In this document: in pieces, positions 17,994 through 26,539 of the stretch
Layout: each line of letters starts with the position of its first letter
Position numbering within the stretch: the first letter of the stretch is position 1
DNA from: JACMQX01 sp044225675
Lineage (GTDB): Bacteria; Pseudomonadota; Gammaproteobacteria; Burkholderiales; Burkholderiaceae_C
Reading direction: 5' to 3'
Length of the DNA stretch: 64,000 nt
Assembly (NCBI GenBank): GCA_044225675.1
Contig: JBGAIH010000009.1
Location: 89,032-153,031 of the forward strand
Program-made: the position numbers and the translations under genes
Notes under the pieces: model-generated
Seen by the model: the letters and a program-made list of their open reading frames with translations, nothing else
Told to the model about the DNA's origin: nothing
Database searches by the model: none

Positions 17994-18728
17994 GTGCCGA
18001 CTGCGCCCGTCACTCCGTCCGTTACTCCGTCCGTCACTCCGCTGTCGAAAATTCCGGCGTTCGATCCACGTCGCATTCCCGCGATCCCCATCGCGCAGGC
18101 CCTGCCGCCCGTGCAGCGTGACCTGCTGCAGCCGGACGCGTTGCGGCAGCGCTTTGCACAGCCGCCGAGCTGGCGCCCGGAGCTGGTCCGAGAGGTCAAG
18201 TTTGCCGATCGCCAGACGGCGCAGGCGGCCGTTCTCGTGCCCATCGTGATGCGCGGTCCGCACGGCGACCGGCCCACGGTGCTGCTCACCGAACGGACGC
18301 AGCACCTCTCGACCCACTCGGGCCAGATCGCCTTTCCCGGGGGCCGCACCGACGACACCGACGCCGACGCGGCGGCCACGGCCCTGCGCGAGGCCCAGGA
18401 AGAGGTGGGGCTCGAAGCCCGGTTCGTCCAGGTGATCGGCCATCTGCCCATCTACGTGACCGGCACCTCCTTCGTCGTGACCCCCGTGGTCGCTTTGGTG
18501 CAGCCCGGATTCGACCTTCGGCCCAACCCGCACGAAGTGGCCGACGCTTTCGAGGTCCCTCTCGACTTCCTGATGGATCCGGCCAACCACCGGCTCCATG
18601 CCTTCGAGTGGGAGGGGGTGCGTCGCGAGTGGTACTCGATGCCCTATCGCGACGGTGAGCGGGAGCGCTTCATCTGGGGCGCCACGGCCGGCATGCTGCG
18701 CAATTTCTATCGGTTTCTGGCGGCCTGA
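17994..18728 (+). CDS. Nudix hydrolase, CoA pyrophosphatase type
   Basis: A 244-residue nudix enzyme predicted to cut coenzyme A or its derivatives into 3',5'-ADP and phosphopantetheine. It carries the CoA-pyrophosphatase (NuCoA) signature LLTERTQHLSTHSGQIAFPG (97-116), leading straight into the nudix box, whose catalytic part is LREAQEEVGL (131-140). The GTG start at 17994 gives an N-terminus with three copies of a 12-bp DNA repeat (18006-18041) encoding PVTP-SVTP-SVTP, likely disordered. The true start could be further downstream. It opens a run of housekeeping genes reaching orn. Confidence 0.9.
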   Translation: MPTAPVTPSVTPSVTPLSKIPAFDPRRIPAIPIAQALPPVQRDLLQPDALRQRFAQPPSWRPELVREVKFADRQTAQAAVLVPIVMRGPHGDRPTVLLTERTQHLSTHSGQIAFPGGRTDDTDADAAATALREAQEEVGLEARFVQVIGHLPIYVTGTSFVVTPVVALVQPGFDLRPNPHEVADAFEVPLDFLMDPANHRLHAFEWEGVRREWYSMPYRDGERERFIWGATAGMLRNFYRFLAA

Positions 18729-18829
18729 GACGGCAAGGCGTGCGCTGCCATGAAGCAGGCGCACGGGCGGGCCGCTGACGCAACTCATGAGCGCGGCAGG
18801 CGGCCGGTGCCACTCGCTATCATTGGCGC

Positions 18830-19828
18830 ATGAGCTTCTTTGCCATCCTGTTCGCTTTGCTGATCGAGCAGGTGCGTCCGCTGGCACGCGGCAATCCTGT
18901 CCATGCCGGACTGCGCGCATGGGCCCGCTGGGTCAGCGGCAACTTCGATGCGGGCAAGCCCCAGCACGGCTGGATCGCCTGGACGCTCGCCGTGGTCGTG
19001 CCGGGAGCGGTGGCCATGGGTGTGCACTGGCTGCTCACCTGGCTCATCGGCTGGCCGGCGGCGGTCCTGTGGAGCGTCGCCATTCTGTATGCGACGCTCG
19101 GGTTTCGCCAGTTCAGCCATCATTTCACCGACATCCGCGATGCGCTGGACGCGGGCGATGAGGCGCTGGCCCGAGAGCTGCTGGCCCGTTGGCAGCAGGT
19201 CGATGCCGCAGAGCTTCCGCGCAGCGAGATCGTCCGGCACGTGATCGAGTATTCCGTGCTGGCGGCGCATCGGCACGTCTTCGGTGTGCTGGGCTGGTTT
19301 TCGGTGCTGGCCGCCTTCGGCTTCGGCCCTGCAGGTGCGGTGATCTACCGCATGAGCGAGTTCGTGTCGCGCTACTGGAAGTACCGGTCCAAGGTGCAGA
19401 ACCAGCCTGTGAGTGCCGCGCTCCAGGGGGCGGCGGCGCGGGCATGGACGGTGATCGACTGGCTGCCCGCGCGCGTCACGGCACTCGGATTCGCCGTGGT
19501 CGGCAGCTTTGAAGACGCCATCGATTGCTGGCGCAACTACGCGCAGCGCTTTCCCAACGACAACGACGGTGTGATCCTTGCGGCGACGTCCGGTGCGGTC
19601 AATGTGCGACTGGGTGGCGAGACGCTTGCAAGTGCGTTCGCTCCCAACGCCTCCCAGGGCTTCCGCGCCAGCGCGCCTCGCGCCGACGCGCTGGAGCCGC
19701 CGGTGGAGCTTCCCGGCCGCGAGCCCGAGCCCCAGCACCTTCGCAGCATCGTCGGCCTCGTGTGGCGCACAGTCGTGATGTGGATGGTGCTGCTGGCCCT
19801 GCTCACCCTGGCCCGGCTGCTCGGCTGA
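18830..19828 (+). CDS. CobD/CbiB-like membrane protein
   Basis: A 332-residue inner-membrane protein resembling CobD/CbiB, the cobalamin adenosylcobinamide-phosphate synthase family. About four or five hydrophobic segments are visible (1-15, 50-70, 77-95, 165-185, 310-330). The family core reads GSFEDAIDCWRNYAQRF and DGVILAATSGAVNVRLGG. No other cobalamin gene is nearby and the setting is housekeeping, so this is probably the betaproteobacterial paralogue rather than a true cobalamin enzyme. Its function is uncertain; AmpE-like signalling is a possible alternative. Confidence 0.76.
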   Translation: MSFFAILFALLIEQVRPLARGNPVHAGLRAWARWVSGNFDAGKPQHGWIAWTLAVVVPGAVAMGVHWLLTWLIGWPAAVLWSVAILYATLGFRQFSHHFTDIRDALDAGDEALARELLARWQQVDAAELPRSEIVRHVIEYSVLAAHRHVFGVLGWFSVLAAFGFGPAGAVIYRMSEFVSRYWKYRSKVQNQPVSAALQGAAARAWTVIDWLPARVTALGFAVVGSFEDAIDCWRNYAQRFPNDNDGVILAATSGAVNVRLGGETLASAFAPNASQGFRASAPRADALEPPVELPGREPEPQHLRSIVGLVWRTVVMWMVLLALLTLARLLG

Positions 19829-19854
19829 GAGCGACGCCTTCTGGCTGCCTGCGC

Positions 19855-20796
19855 TCAGTACCGAGGCTGCTGCGACAGTTCGGCAAACAGCTCGGCGTAG
19901 ATCCTGTAGCGCGCGGGGCTGATGCCGTCCGCCGCCTCGTCATACTGCCCGTCCGGCGCAATATGTGCCCGCACGCCGCAGCCCGGCTCATGCAGGTGCG
20001 TGCAGTTGTAGAAGCGGCACTCGGCTACGTGCGGCCGCAGATCGGGCATGCAGGCGGCCAGCTGCATCGGGTCGATGTGATGCAGCCCGAACTCCTGGAA
20101 GCCAGGCGAATCGATGATGGCCGTGGTCCGTGCCGCGTCGGTCCAGTACAGCGAGGTGCTGGTCGTCGTGTGCTTGCCGGAGTTGAGAGCCTGCGATATC
20201 TCGCCCGTCAGGGCCGCAGCGCCGGGCACCAGGCGGTTGATGAGGGTACTCTTTCCGGCGCCCGAAGGGCCAAGCACGAGCGTGGTCTTGCCGTCGAGCC
20301 AGGCAGCGAGGTCCGCCGGGTTCGCCGTGTCGCCTGCACGCGGCTTGAGCGCCACGCCCGTCACGCCGTAACCCATGCGCCGGTAGGGCGCGAGCTTTTT
20401 CCAGGCGCGCTGGAACGGTTCGTCCAGGTCGGCCTTGTTCAGCGCAATCAGCGGCGTGATCCGCTCGGCCTCGGCGGCAATCAGCGCTCGCGCGAGCTGG
20501 CTCTCGGAGAACTCGGGCTCGGCCGCAACGAGAATCAGCACCTGATCGAGGTTCGCCGCGAACGATTTGGTCCTCAGCTCATCCTGCCGGTAGAACAGGT
20601 TGCGGCGCTCCTGCACCTTCTCGATCGTGCCTTCGTCGGTGGACGGCAGCCACAGCACCCGGTCGCCCACCACGGCCTGGCTCTTCTTGCCGCGTGGGTG
20701 GCAGATCACCCGGCGGCCTTCTGGCGTTTCGACGAGCACATGGCGCCCATGGCCCGAGACCACCAGGCCGGTCTCAAGCTCGGGGCGGGCACTCAA
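19855..20796 (-). CDS. rsgA: Ribosome small subunit-dependent GTPase A
   Basis: A 313-residue circularly permuted GTPase that checks late 30S maturation. The N-terminal OB-fold begins GLVVSGHGRHVLVETPEGRR. In permuted order come G4 IALNKADLD (near 115), then G1 VLGPSGAGKSTLINRL, then G3 IIDSPGFQEFG. The C-terminal zinc knuckle shows CRFYNCTHLHEPGCGV. It is convergent with the CobD-like gene (26-base gap) and upstream of nothing else on this strand; phhB lies nine bases upstream and is probably co-transcribed. Confidence 0.96.
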   Translation of the reverse strand: MSARPELETGLVVSGHGRHVLVETPEGRRVICHPRGKKSQAVVGDRVLWLPSTDEGTIEKVQERRNLFYRQDELRTKSFAANLDQVLILVAAEPEFSESQLARALIAAEAERITPLIALNKADLDEPFQRAWKKLAPYRRMGYGVTGVALKPRAGDTANPADLAAWLDGKTTLVLGPSGAGKSTLINRLVPGAAALTGEISQALNSGKHTTTSTSLYWTDAARTTAIIDSPGFQEFGLHHIDPMQLAACMPDLRPHVAECRFYNCTHLHEPGCGVRAHIAPDGQYDEAADGISPARYRIYAELFAELSQQPRY

Positions 20797-20805
20797 GCCA
20801 TGACC

Positions 20806-21132
20806 TCAGGCCAGCAGCGCGTCGACCTGGGCCGCGCATTCGAAGTCGGTGGAGGACAGGCCCTGGACATCATGGGTGTTGAAGCGAACCACGCAGCGGT
20901 TGTAGTGGACCGACAGGTCCGGATGATGGTCCTGTGCATTCGCAATGAAGGCCAGCGCATTGACGAATGAAATCGTCTCGTAATAGTTGGCGAAGTGGTA
21001 GGTCTTCTCGATGGCCACGTCCGCGCCGTCGCCCGTGAGCTTCCATCCGTCCAGCCGGGCGAGGGCCGACACGATGGCCGGCGCCGACATCGCGCTGCGG
21101 GGCAGGCTGGACCAGTCTTTTTTCTTGAGCAT
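20806..21132 (-). CDS. phhB: Pterin-4a-carbinolamine dehydratase
   Basis: A 108-residue enzyme that dehydrates 4a-hydroxy-tetrahydropterin to recycle the pterin cofactor of aromatic amino acid hydroxylases. The active-site histidines are in AQDHHPDLSVHYNRC, preceded by KTYHFANYYETISFVNALAF and followed by VRFNTHDVQGLS. No phenylalanine hydroxylase gene is in the window, so the partner is elsewhere. It sits between the M48 protease and rsgA with gaps of 4 and 9 bases, in the order typical of Burkholderiales. Confidence 0.93.
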   Translation of the reverse strand: MLKKKDWSSLPRSAMSAPAIVSALARLDGWKLTGDGADVAIEKTYHFANYYETISFVNALAFIANAQDHHPDLSVHYNRCVVRFNTHDVQGLSSTDFECAAQVDALLA

Positions 21133-21136
21133 GGAT

Positions 21137-22393
21137 TTATGCGCCCATTCGGGCCAGCCGCTCGGAGGCCGGTGGGTGGGAGTAGTAGAACTTCACGAAG
21201 ACCGGATCGGGCGTAAGGGTCGACGCGTTGTCCTCGTAGAGCTTGAGCAGGGCCGTGGACAGGTCGCGGCCGCTGGTCTGGGCCACTGCATAGGCGTCGG
21301 CCTCGAATTCGTGCCGGCGCGACAGCTGGGCGAACAGCGGCGACACGAAGAACGTGAAGGTCGGCACCGCGAGCATGAACAGCAACAGCGCCAGCGCGTC
21401 GTTCGGGGCCGTCATGTTGGGCACGACGCCCAGGCCGGTATAGAACCAGGTCTGCACCGACAGCCAGCCGAGCAGCGCGAAGCCCGCCAGGCTCATTGCG
21501 AACAGACTCGCAATGCGCTTGATGATGTGCTTGTGCTTGAAATGGCCGAGTTCGTGCGCCAGAACCGCATCCACTTCATCGGCCGACAGCTTGGCCAGAA
21601 GCGTGTCGTAGAACACCACCCGCTTTGCCGTTCCAAAGCCGGTGAAATAGGCGTTTGCATGGGCCGAGCGCTTGCTTCCGTCCATCACGAACAAGCCCTT
21701 GGCCGAAAAGCCGCAGCGCTGCATCAGCGCTGTCACGCGCGCCTTGAGCGACTCGTCGTCGAGCGGCTTGAACTGGTTGAACAGCGGCGCGATGAAGGTC
21801 GGGTAGATGACGAGGAGCAGCAGGTTGAAGCCCATCCAGCAGCCCCAGGCCCACAGCCACCAGTAGGAGCCGGCGGCGCCCATGAGCCAGAGAATCAGCG
21901 CCGCGATGGGCAGTCCGATGGCGGCGCCCAGCAGCGTGGACTTGGCCAGGTCGATCAGCCACAGGCGCAGCGTCATCTTGTTGAAGCCGAACCGCTCTTC
22001 GACCACGAAGGTCTGGTAGAGCGTGAACGGCAGGTCGACGAGTCCGCCGATCAGCACGAAGGCGACGAGCAGCGCCAATTGCTGCAGCATGCCGCCACCA
22101 AGCGCCGACAGGAGCACCTGGTTGAGCAGATCCAGCCCTCCCAGCAGCGTCCAGCCGAGCACCAGGCCCGACCCTACGGCCAGCTCCAGCAGGCCGATGC
22201 GTGCCTTGGCGATGGTGTAGTCGGCGGCCTTCTGATGGGCTGCCAGGGTGATGGTCTGCGCGAACGCGGCCGGGACCGCATCGCGATGCCGCGCCACATG
22301 CCGGATCTGCCGTGTCGCGAGCCAGAATTTCACCCACATGCCGGCCACCAGGGCCACGGCGAAAGCCAGGGTCAGAACGAGGGAAGGGTGCAT
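21137..22393 (-). CDS. M48 family (Ste24-like) membrane metalloprotease
   Basis: A 418-residue integral membrane zinc protease, CAAX-prenyl-protease-1 type. The zinc motif HELGH is at 280-284 and the third ligand lies in the EFEAD segment (362-366). About seven hydrophobic segments are spread along the chain, with TLYQTFVVEERFGFNKM near 125-140, typical of Ste24. The start at ATG 22393 is used; the longer open frame crosses into orn on the other strand. Bacterial substrates are unknown; membrane protein quality control is the common guess. Divergent from orn with a 36-base gap. Confidence 0.93.
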   Translation of the reverse strand: MHPSLVLTLAFAVALVAGMWVKFWLATRQIRHVARHRDAVPAAFAQTITLAAHQKAADYTIAKARIGLLELAVGSGLVLGWTLLGGLDLLNQVLLSALGGGMLQQLALLVAFVLIGGLVDLPFTLYQTFVVEERFGFNKMTLRLWLIDLAKSTLLGAAIGLPIAALILWLMGAAGSYWWLWAWGCWMGFNLLLLVIYPTFIAPLFNQFKPLDDESLKARVTALMQRCGFSAKGLFVMDGSKRSAHANAYFTGFGTAKRVVFYDTLLAKLSADEVDAVLAHELGHFKHKHIIKRIASLFAMSLAGFALLGWLSVQTWFYTGLGVVPNMTAPNDALALLLFMLAVPTFTFFVSPLFAQLSRRHEFEADAYAVAQTSGRDLSTALLKLYEDNASTLTPDPVFVKFYYSHPPASERLARMGA

Positions 22394-22429
22394 GCGGGCG
22401 AGTTTAGGCCATCGGCGACAATCGCGGGA

Positions 22430-23011
22430 ATGACTCAAGCCAACTCCCCAGAGGCCGTGATGCTGGCCAAATCCGACCAGAACCTCGTCTGGCTCGACTG
22501 CGAAATGACCGGACTCGACCCGGAGAAGGAGCGCCTGATCGAGATCGCCATCATCGTGACCGATCCGATGCTCGCCATCCGCATCGAGGGCCCCGTGCTG
22601 GTGATCCACCAGAGCGATGCCCAGCTCGACGCCATGGACGCCTGGAACAAGGGCACCCACGGCAAGAGCGGCCTCATCGACAAGGTGCGCGCCTCGACCC
22701 TCACCGAAGCCGAGGCCGAGCGGCAGATCCTGGACTTTCTCGCGGCCTACGTGCCACGTGGAGCTTCGCCGATGTGCGGCAACACCATCAGCCAGGACCG
22801 GCGCTTCCTGGTGAAGTACATGCCGCTGCTCGAGGCATTCTTTCACTACCGCAATCTGGACGTCAGCACGCTCAAGGAGCTGTCGCGGCGCTGGCGGCCC
22901 GAGGTGTACAACGCGTTCAAGAAGCAGCAGAGCCACACGGCCCTGGCCGACGTGCACGAGTCGATCGACGAGCTGATCCACTACCGCACCCATTTCCTGC
23001 GTCTCGAATGA
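22430..23011 (+). CDS. orn: Oligoribonuclease
   Basis: DnaQ-fold 3'-5' exoribonuclease that degrades two- to five-nucleotide RNAs, including pGpG from cyclic-di-GMP turnover. It has 193 residues from ATG 22430. Exonuclease motifs are LVWLDCEMTGLDPEKERLIE (ExoI), GNTISQDRRFLVKYMP (ExoII) and HTALADVHESIDELIHYR (ExoIII with its His and Asp). ATG 22460 (MLAKSDQNLVW) is an equally plausible start and would give 183 residues, closer to the family norm. Confidence 0.95.
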   Translation: MTQANSPEAVMLAKSDQNLVWLDCEMTGLDPEKERLIEIAIIVTDPMLAIRIEGPVLVIHQSDAQLDAMDAWNKGTHGKSGLIDKVRASTLTEAEAERQILDFLAAYVPRGASPMCGNTISQDRRFLVKYMPLLEAFFHYRNLDVSTLKELSRRWRPEVYNAFKKQQSHTALADVHESIDELIHYRTHFLRLE

Positions 23012-23053
23012 GCTTGAGCGCACAGGCAATTAGGTAAAAACCCGAGGCTGTGC

Positions 23054-23295
23054 CATAATCGAAGGCTGCGCAGCAATTGCAGCGCAGTTTGTGCATCTCC
23101 CTTCACGCACGACCCGCCCGGGCAGGCTTTTGCAGCCCGAGGCCATGCAAGGTCAACTCACACGCAGCTTTCGCGCTGCAGCCGTTGCGGCAGATTTCTT
23201 CTGTCCCCCGGTTCTGAGCTTCGTTTGATGGTCGATGTTTTTTAACCATTGACGGAGCCCGCCGCCTCGATCGCGGCACTCCCGAGCGAGTAAAC
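23054..23295 (+). promoter_or_regulatory. Putative promoter and long leader of the DEAD-box helicase
   Basis: CATAAT (23054-23059) is the likely -10, and the next bases CGAAGGCT match the rpsP and rplS start regions. No clear -35 is visible. About 230 bases then lie before the helicase ATG. They contain several small inverted repeats and a U-rich loop (TTTTTTAA, near 23237) closed by GTCGATG and CATTGAC. No ORF of note is present. Long leaders of this kind often control helicase mRNAs in the cold or by feedback, but that is inference here. Confidence 0.5.
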
Positions 23296-25158
23296 ATGAC
23301 TGACACTTTTGAAGTGCGCGGCGACTTTTCGCCCGCCGAAGAATCCTTTGAATCCGGTATCCCGGCCGTGACCGCGACGTTTGCGGAAGGCGCGGACACC
23401 GCGCTGCCCGAGGCCGCGGTTGGCGCTTCCGACGCGGCGGCACCTGCGGCTGAAACGCCGAACGGCTTTGCACGCATGGGCCTGGCCCCCGAGCTGCTGA
23501 GTGCCGTGGCGGACCTGGGCTTCACCGAGCCCACCATCGTCCAGGCCACCACCATCCCCAAGGCCCTGCCCAGCGGCAAGGACGGCGAAGCCCGCGGCTA
23601 CATCGACCTGATGGTCTCCAGCCAGACCGGCAGCGGCAAGACCGCCGCCTTCCTGCTGCCTGTGCTGCACACCCTGCTCAAGCTCCAGGACGAAGCCCTG
23701 GCGCGCGAACGTGCCGAGCATGAGAAGGCCGTCGCCGACGCCATCGCCAAGGGCGAGGCGCCGCCCAAGCGTGCCAAGCGCAAGGACCCCACCAACGCGC
23801 GCAACTTCAAGGCCGCCACCCCGGGCGCACTGATCCTGTGCCCCACGCGCGAGCTGGCCCAGCAGGTGGCCCATGATGCCATCGACCTCGTCAAGCATTG
23901 CCGTGGCCTGCGCATTGCCAACGTCGTCGGCGGCATGCCCTACCAGCTTCAGATCGCCCGCCTGCAGAACGCCAACCTCGTGGTCGCCACGCCGGGCCGT
24001 CTGCTCGACCTGCAGCGCTCGATGCAGATCAAGCTCGACCAGGTGCAGTTCCTCGTGGTCGACGAAGCCGACCGCATGCTGGACCTCGGCTTCTCGGACG
24101 ATCTCGCCGAGATCAACAACCTGACGATCGAGCGCAAGCAGACGATGATGTTCAGCGCGACCTTCGCGCCGCGCATCCAGCAGCTGGCCGCCCGCGTGAT
24201 GCGCGAGCCGCAGCGCGTGACCATCGACAACCCGCAGGAAAAGCACGCCAACATCAAGCAGTCGCTCTACTGGGCCGACAACGCCCAGCACAAGCGCAAG
24301 CTGCTCGACCACTGGTTGCGCGACACCTCCATCAACCAGGCCATCGTGTTCGCGAGCACCCAGATCGAGTGCGACGGGCTGGCCAATGACCTGCAGCAGG
24401 ACGGCTTTTCCGCCGTCGCGCTGCACGGCGCCCTGAGCCAGGGCCTGCGCAACCGCCGGCTCATGGCCCTGCGCAACGGCCAGGTCCAGATCCTCGTGGC
24501 CACCGACGTGGCGGCGCGGGGCATCGACGTGCCCACGATCACCCACGTGTTCAACTTCGGCCTGCCGATGAAGGCCGAGGACTACACCCACCGCATCGGC
24601 CGCACCGGCCGTGCCGGGCGCGACGGCCTGGCGATCACCTTCGCCGAGATGCGCGATCGTCGCCGCATCATGGACATCGAGCAGTACACGCGCCAGCAGT
24701 TCAAGGCCGAGGTCGTTGCCGGCCTGGAGCCGCAGCAGCGCTTCATGGACACGCGCCTTCCGCGCGGCTTCGGCGGCCGTGACGGTCAGCCGCAAGGCCG
24801 CCGTCCTGCGCCCAGGGGCCGCAGCCCCGAGCGCAACGGCTTCGCCGGCTTTGGCGGCAACGGCGGCGTGGTGGGGCCTGCCGGCGACAGCCGCCGCAGC
24901 GGCGCCCAGCGTGAGGGATTCAGCTACGAGCGCAAGGGCGGCTTCAACGACCGCTTCGCCGGCCAGCGCCAGGAAGGCTTCCGTCAAGAAGGCTTCCGCC
25001 AGGACGGCGCCGCGCCGCGCGGTGACTTCGCGCCGCGCAAGCCCGCGTTCGCCAAGCCGGGCTTTGCCAAGCCGGCGCACGCCCGCCCGGACGGCGGTGG
25101 CCGTGCCTTCGTGCCGCGCGACGGCGCCAAGAAGCGTCCCGCCAAGCCGGTGCGCTGA
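23296..25158 (+). CDS. DEAD-box RNA helicase
   Basis: ATP-dependent RNA helicase of 620 residues. Residues 1-57 are acidic, low-complexity. The core has the Q-motif region near 76-88, motif I SSQTGSGKT (108-116), Ia PTRELAQQ (183-190), Ib GG and TPGR (232-235), DEAD motif VVDEADRML (254-262), SAT (287-289) and motif VI HRIGRTGRAGRDG. An unusual charged insert of about 45 residues (about 130-175, rich in Ala, Glu, Lys, Arg) separates motifs I and Ia. From about 478 on the tail is Arg/Gly/Phe-rich, with near-repeats such as RQEGFRQEGFRQDG and KPAFAKPGFAKP, typical of RNA-binding disordered tails. It is RhlE/CsdA-like; the exact subfamily is not certain. Confidence 0.93.
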   Translation: MTDTFEVRGDFSPAEESFESGIPAVTATFAEGADTALPEAAVGASDAAAPAAETPNGFARMGLAPELLSAVADLGFTEPTIVQATTIPKALPSGKDGEARGYIDLMVSSQTGSGKTAAFLLPVLHTLLKLQDEALARERAEHEKAVADAIAKGEAPPKRAKRKDPTNARNFKAATPGALILCPTRELAQQVAHDAIDLVKHCRGLRIANVVGGMPYQLQIARLQNANLVVATPGRLLDLQRSMQIKLDQVQFLVVDEADRMLDLGFSDDLAEINNLTIERKQTMMFSATFAPRIQQLAARVMREPQRVTIDNPQEKHANIKQSLYWADNAQHKRKLLDHWLRDTSINQAIVFASTQIECDGLANDLQQDGFSAVALHGALSQGLRNRRLMALRNGQVQILVATDVAARGIDVPTITHVFNFGLPMKAEDYTHRIGRTGRAGRDGLAITFAEMRDRRRIMDIEQYTRQQFKAEVVAGLEPQQRFMDTRLPRGFGGRDGQPQGRRPAPRGRSPERNGFAGFGGNGGVVGPAGDSRRSGAQREGFSYERKGGFNDRFAGQRQEGFRQEGFRQDGAAPRGDFAPRKPAFAKPGFAKPAHARPDGGGRAFVPRDGAKKRPAKPVR

Positions 25159-25208
25159 AGGCGGCCGCTCAGCGACTTGCCGACGGACGCGGCGAGCGCC
25201 CGATGAAT

Positions 25209-25236
25209 GAAAGCCGGCGCATGCCGGCTTTTTTCA
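25209..25236 (+). terminator. Intrinsic terminator after the DEAD-box helicase
   Basis: AGCCGGC (25212-25218) pairs with GCCGGCT (25223-25229), with flanking A and T runs. It lies about 50 bases after the helicase stop, and the T-run follows on the plus strand. Confidence 0.85.
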
Positions 25237-25307
25237 TGGAGCGAGGCGATGGATTCGGAACGCAGAAGAGACGTGCAGCCTGCATGCCCGGCGCATGGGG
25301 CGCCCAG

Positions 25308-25339
25308 AAAAAAGCCCTCGCTGTTCAGCGAGGGCTTTT
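25308..25339 (-). terminator. Intrinsic terminator of the tRNA-Ala/tRNA-Lys transcript
   Basis: The nine-base stem GCCCTCGCT (25314-25322) pairs with AGCGAGGGC (25327-25335). On the minus strand it ends in six T (complement of 25308-25313). It is 16 bases beyond the 3' end of tRNA-Lys. With T's on both sides it can also back up the helicase terminator. Confidence 0.88.
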
Positions 25340-25354
25340 CAATTTCGGGGTATT

Positions 25355-25430
25355 TGGTGGGCCCTGAGTGACTCGAACACTCGACCTACGGATTAAGAGT
25401 CCGCTGCTCTACCAACTGAGCTAAGAGCCC
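25355..25430 (-). tRNA. tRNA-Lys, anticodon CTT
   Basis: 76 bases including an encoded CCA end. The acceptor stem GGGCTCT pairs with AGGGCCC (one G-T pair), the D arm is GCTC...GAGC, the anticodon loop is CTCTTAA with CTT at its centre, and the T arm carries GTTCGAG. It decodes AAG. It follows tRNA-Ala by 24 bases on the same transcript. Confidence 0.97.
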
Positions 25431-25454
25431 CCGTGAAACCTGTCAATGATGCTG

Positions 25455-25530
<76 letters not shown>

Positions 25531-25612
25531 ACAACATCCAGTAGTTTAAACCATTCTTGCGAGGCGGCGAAAGCAAGACCGCAATTATGCCGCAAATTTT
25601 GTGCTGCTTCGA

Positions 25613-26482
25613 TCAGCTCATGCCATTGCGGCTCGCAAGTTCGACGAAGAGTCCCGAGTGATCAAGGTCGGTCAGTCCGTGCGCGATGCCATCGGCATAG
25701 AGCTGCTCGAACAGCCGCGTGATCGGCGCGTCGAATCCGATCTCGTCGGCCGTGGCGAGCGCATTGCGCATGTCCTTGAGTTGCACCGACATGCGGGCCC
25801 GCGGCGCGAAGTCGCGCTCGACCATGCGCTGGCCGTGCAGCTGCAGAACGCGGCTTTCGGCAAATCCGCCCGAGATGGCTTCCTTCACCTTGGCCATGTC
25901 GGCGCCGCCGCGCGCGCACATGAGCAGCGACTCGGCGACAGCGCCGATCGTGATGCCCACGATCATCTGGTTGGCGAGCTTGGCCAGCTGGCCACTGCCG
26001 TGCGGCCCGACATGCGTGGCGCGGCCCAGCACACGGAACACCTCCTGCGCGCGCTCGAAGTCTGCGGCCTTGCCGCCGACCATGATCGCCAGGGTGCCCT
26101 GCTCGGCGCCGACGGTGCCGCCCGACACGGGGGCGTCGAGGTGCTGCACGTCCAGCGGTCCGAGACGTGCGGCATGGTCGCGCGCCTCGCGCGGTTTGAT
26201 CGACGCCATATCGATGAACAGCGTGCCGGCTCGCATGGCGGCTGCGGCGCCCTGCTCGAACAGAACATCGCCGACCACCGCGCCGTTCTCGAGCATGCTG
26301 ATGATGACGTCGCCAGCGGCCGCCGCAGTGGCGGCCGTGGCATGCACGGTGGCCCCGAAGGCCGCCAGACGCTCGGCCTTGTCGCGCGAGCGGTTGAACA
26401 CATGGACCTCATGGCCCGCCTCGCACAGGCGCCGCGCCATCGGAAAGCCCATCAGGCCGATGCCCAGGACTGAAATTTTCAT
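25613..26482 (-). CDS. NAD(P)-dependent 3-hydroxyacid dehydrogenase (HIBADH / tartronate semialdehyde reductase family)
   Basis: A 289-residue beta-hydroxyacid dehydrogenase. The Rossmann motif is VLGIGLMGFPMARRL (5-19), with VFNRSRDKAE next, so NADP is possible. The substrate motif is DAPVSGGTVGAEQGTLAIMV (116-135), and the catalytic lysine is in GSGQLAKLANQM (Lys 168). The family reduces or oxidises compounds such as 3-hydroxyisobutyrate, tartronate semialdehyde or 2-hydroxy-3-oxopropionate; the exact substrate cannot be told. It is the last gene of the GntR-PhyH-SAF operon, 57 bases after the SAF-domain gene. Confidence 0.87.
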   Translation of the reverse strand: MKISVLGIGLMGFPMARRLCEAGHEVHVFNRSRDKAERLAAFGATVHATAATAAAAGDVIISMLENGAVVGDVLFEQGAAAAMRAGTLFIDMASIKPREARDHAARLGPLDVQHLDAPVSGGTVGAEQGTLAIMVGGKAADFERAQEVFRVLGRATHVGPHGSGQLAKLANQMIVGITIGAVAESLLMCARGGADMAKVKEAISGGFAESRVLQLHGQRMVERDFAPRARMSVQLKDMRNALATADEIGFDAPITRLFEQLYADGIAHGLTDLDHSGLFVELASRNGMS

Positions 26483-26539
26483 GCTGTCTCCTCTGCTTGG
26501 GTTCCACGCATCATGGAACCGTGCAGGGCGGATTTGCTG

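Noticed and set aside
18830..19828. True cobalamin synthesis gene cobD
   Set aside because: No other cobalamin gene nearby and the housekeeping order suggests the non-cobalamin paralogue.
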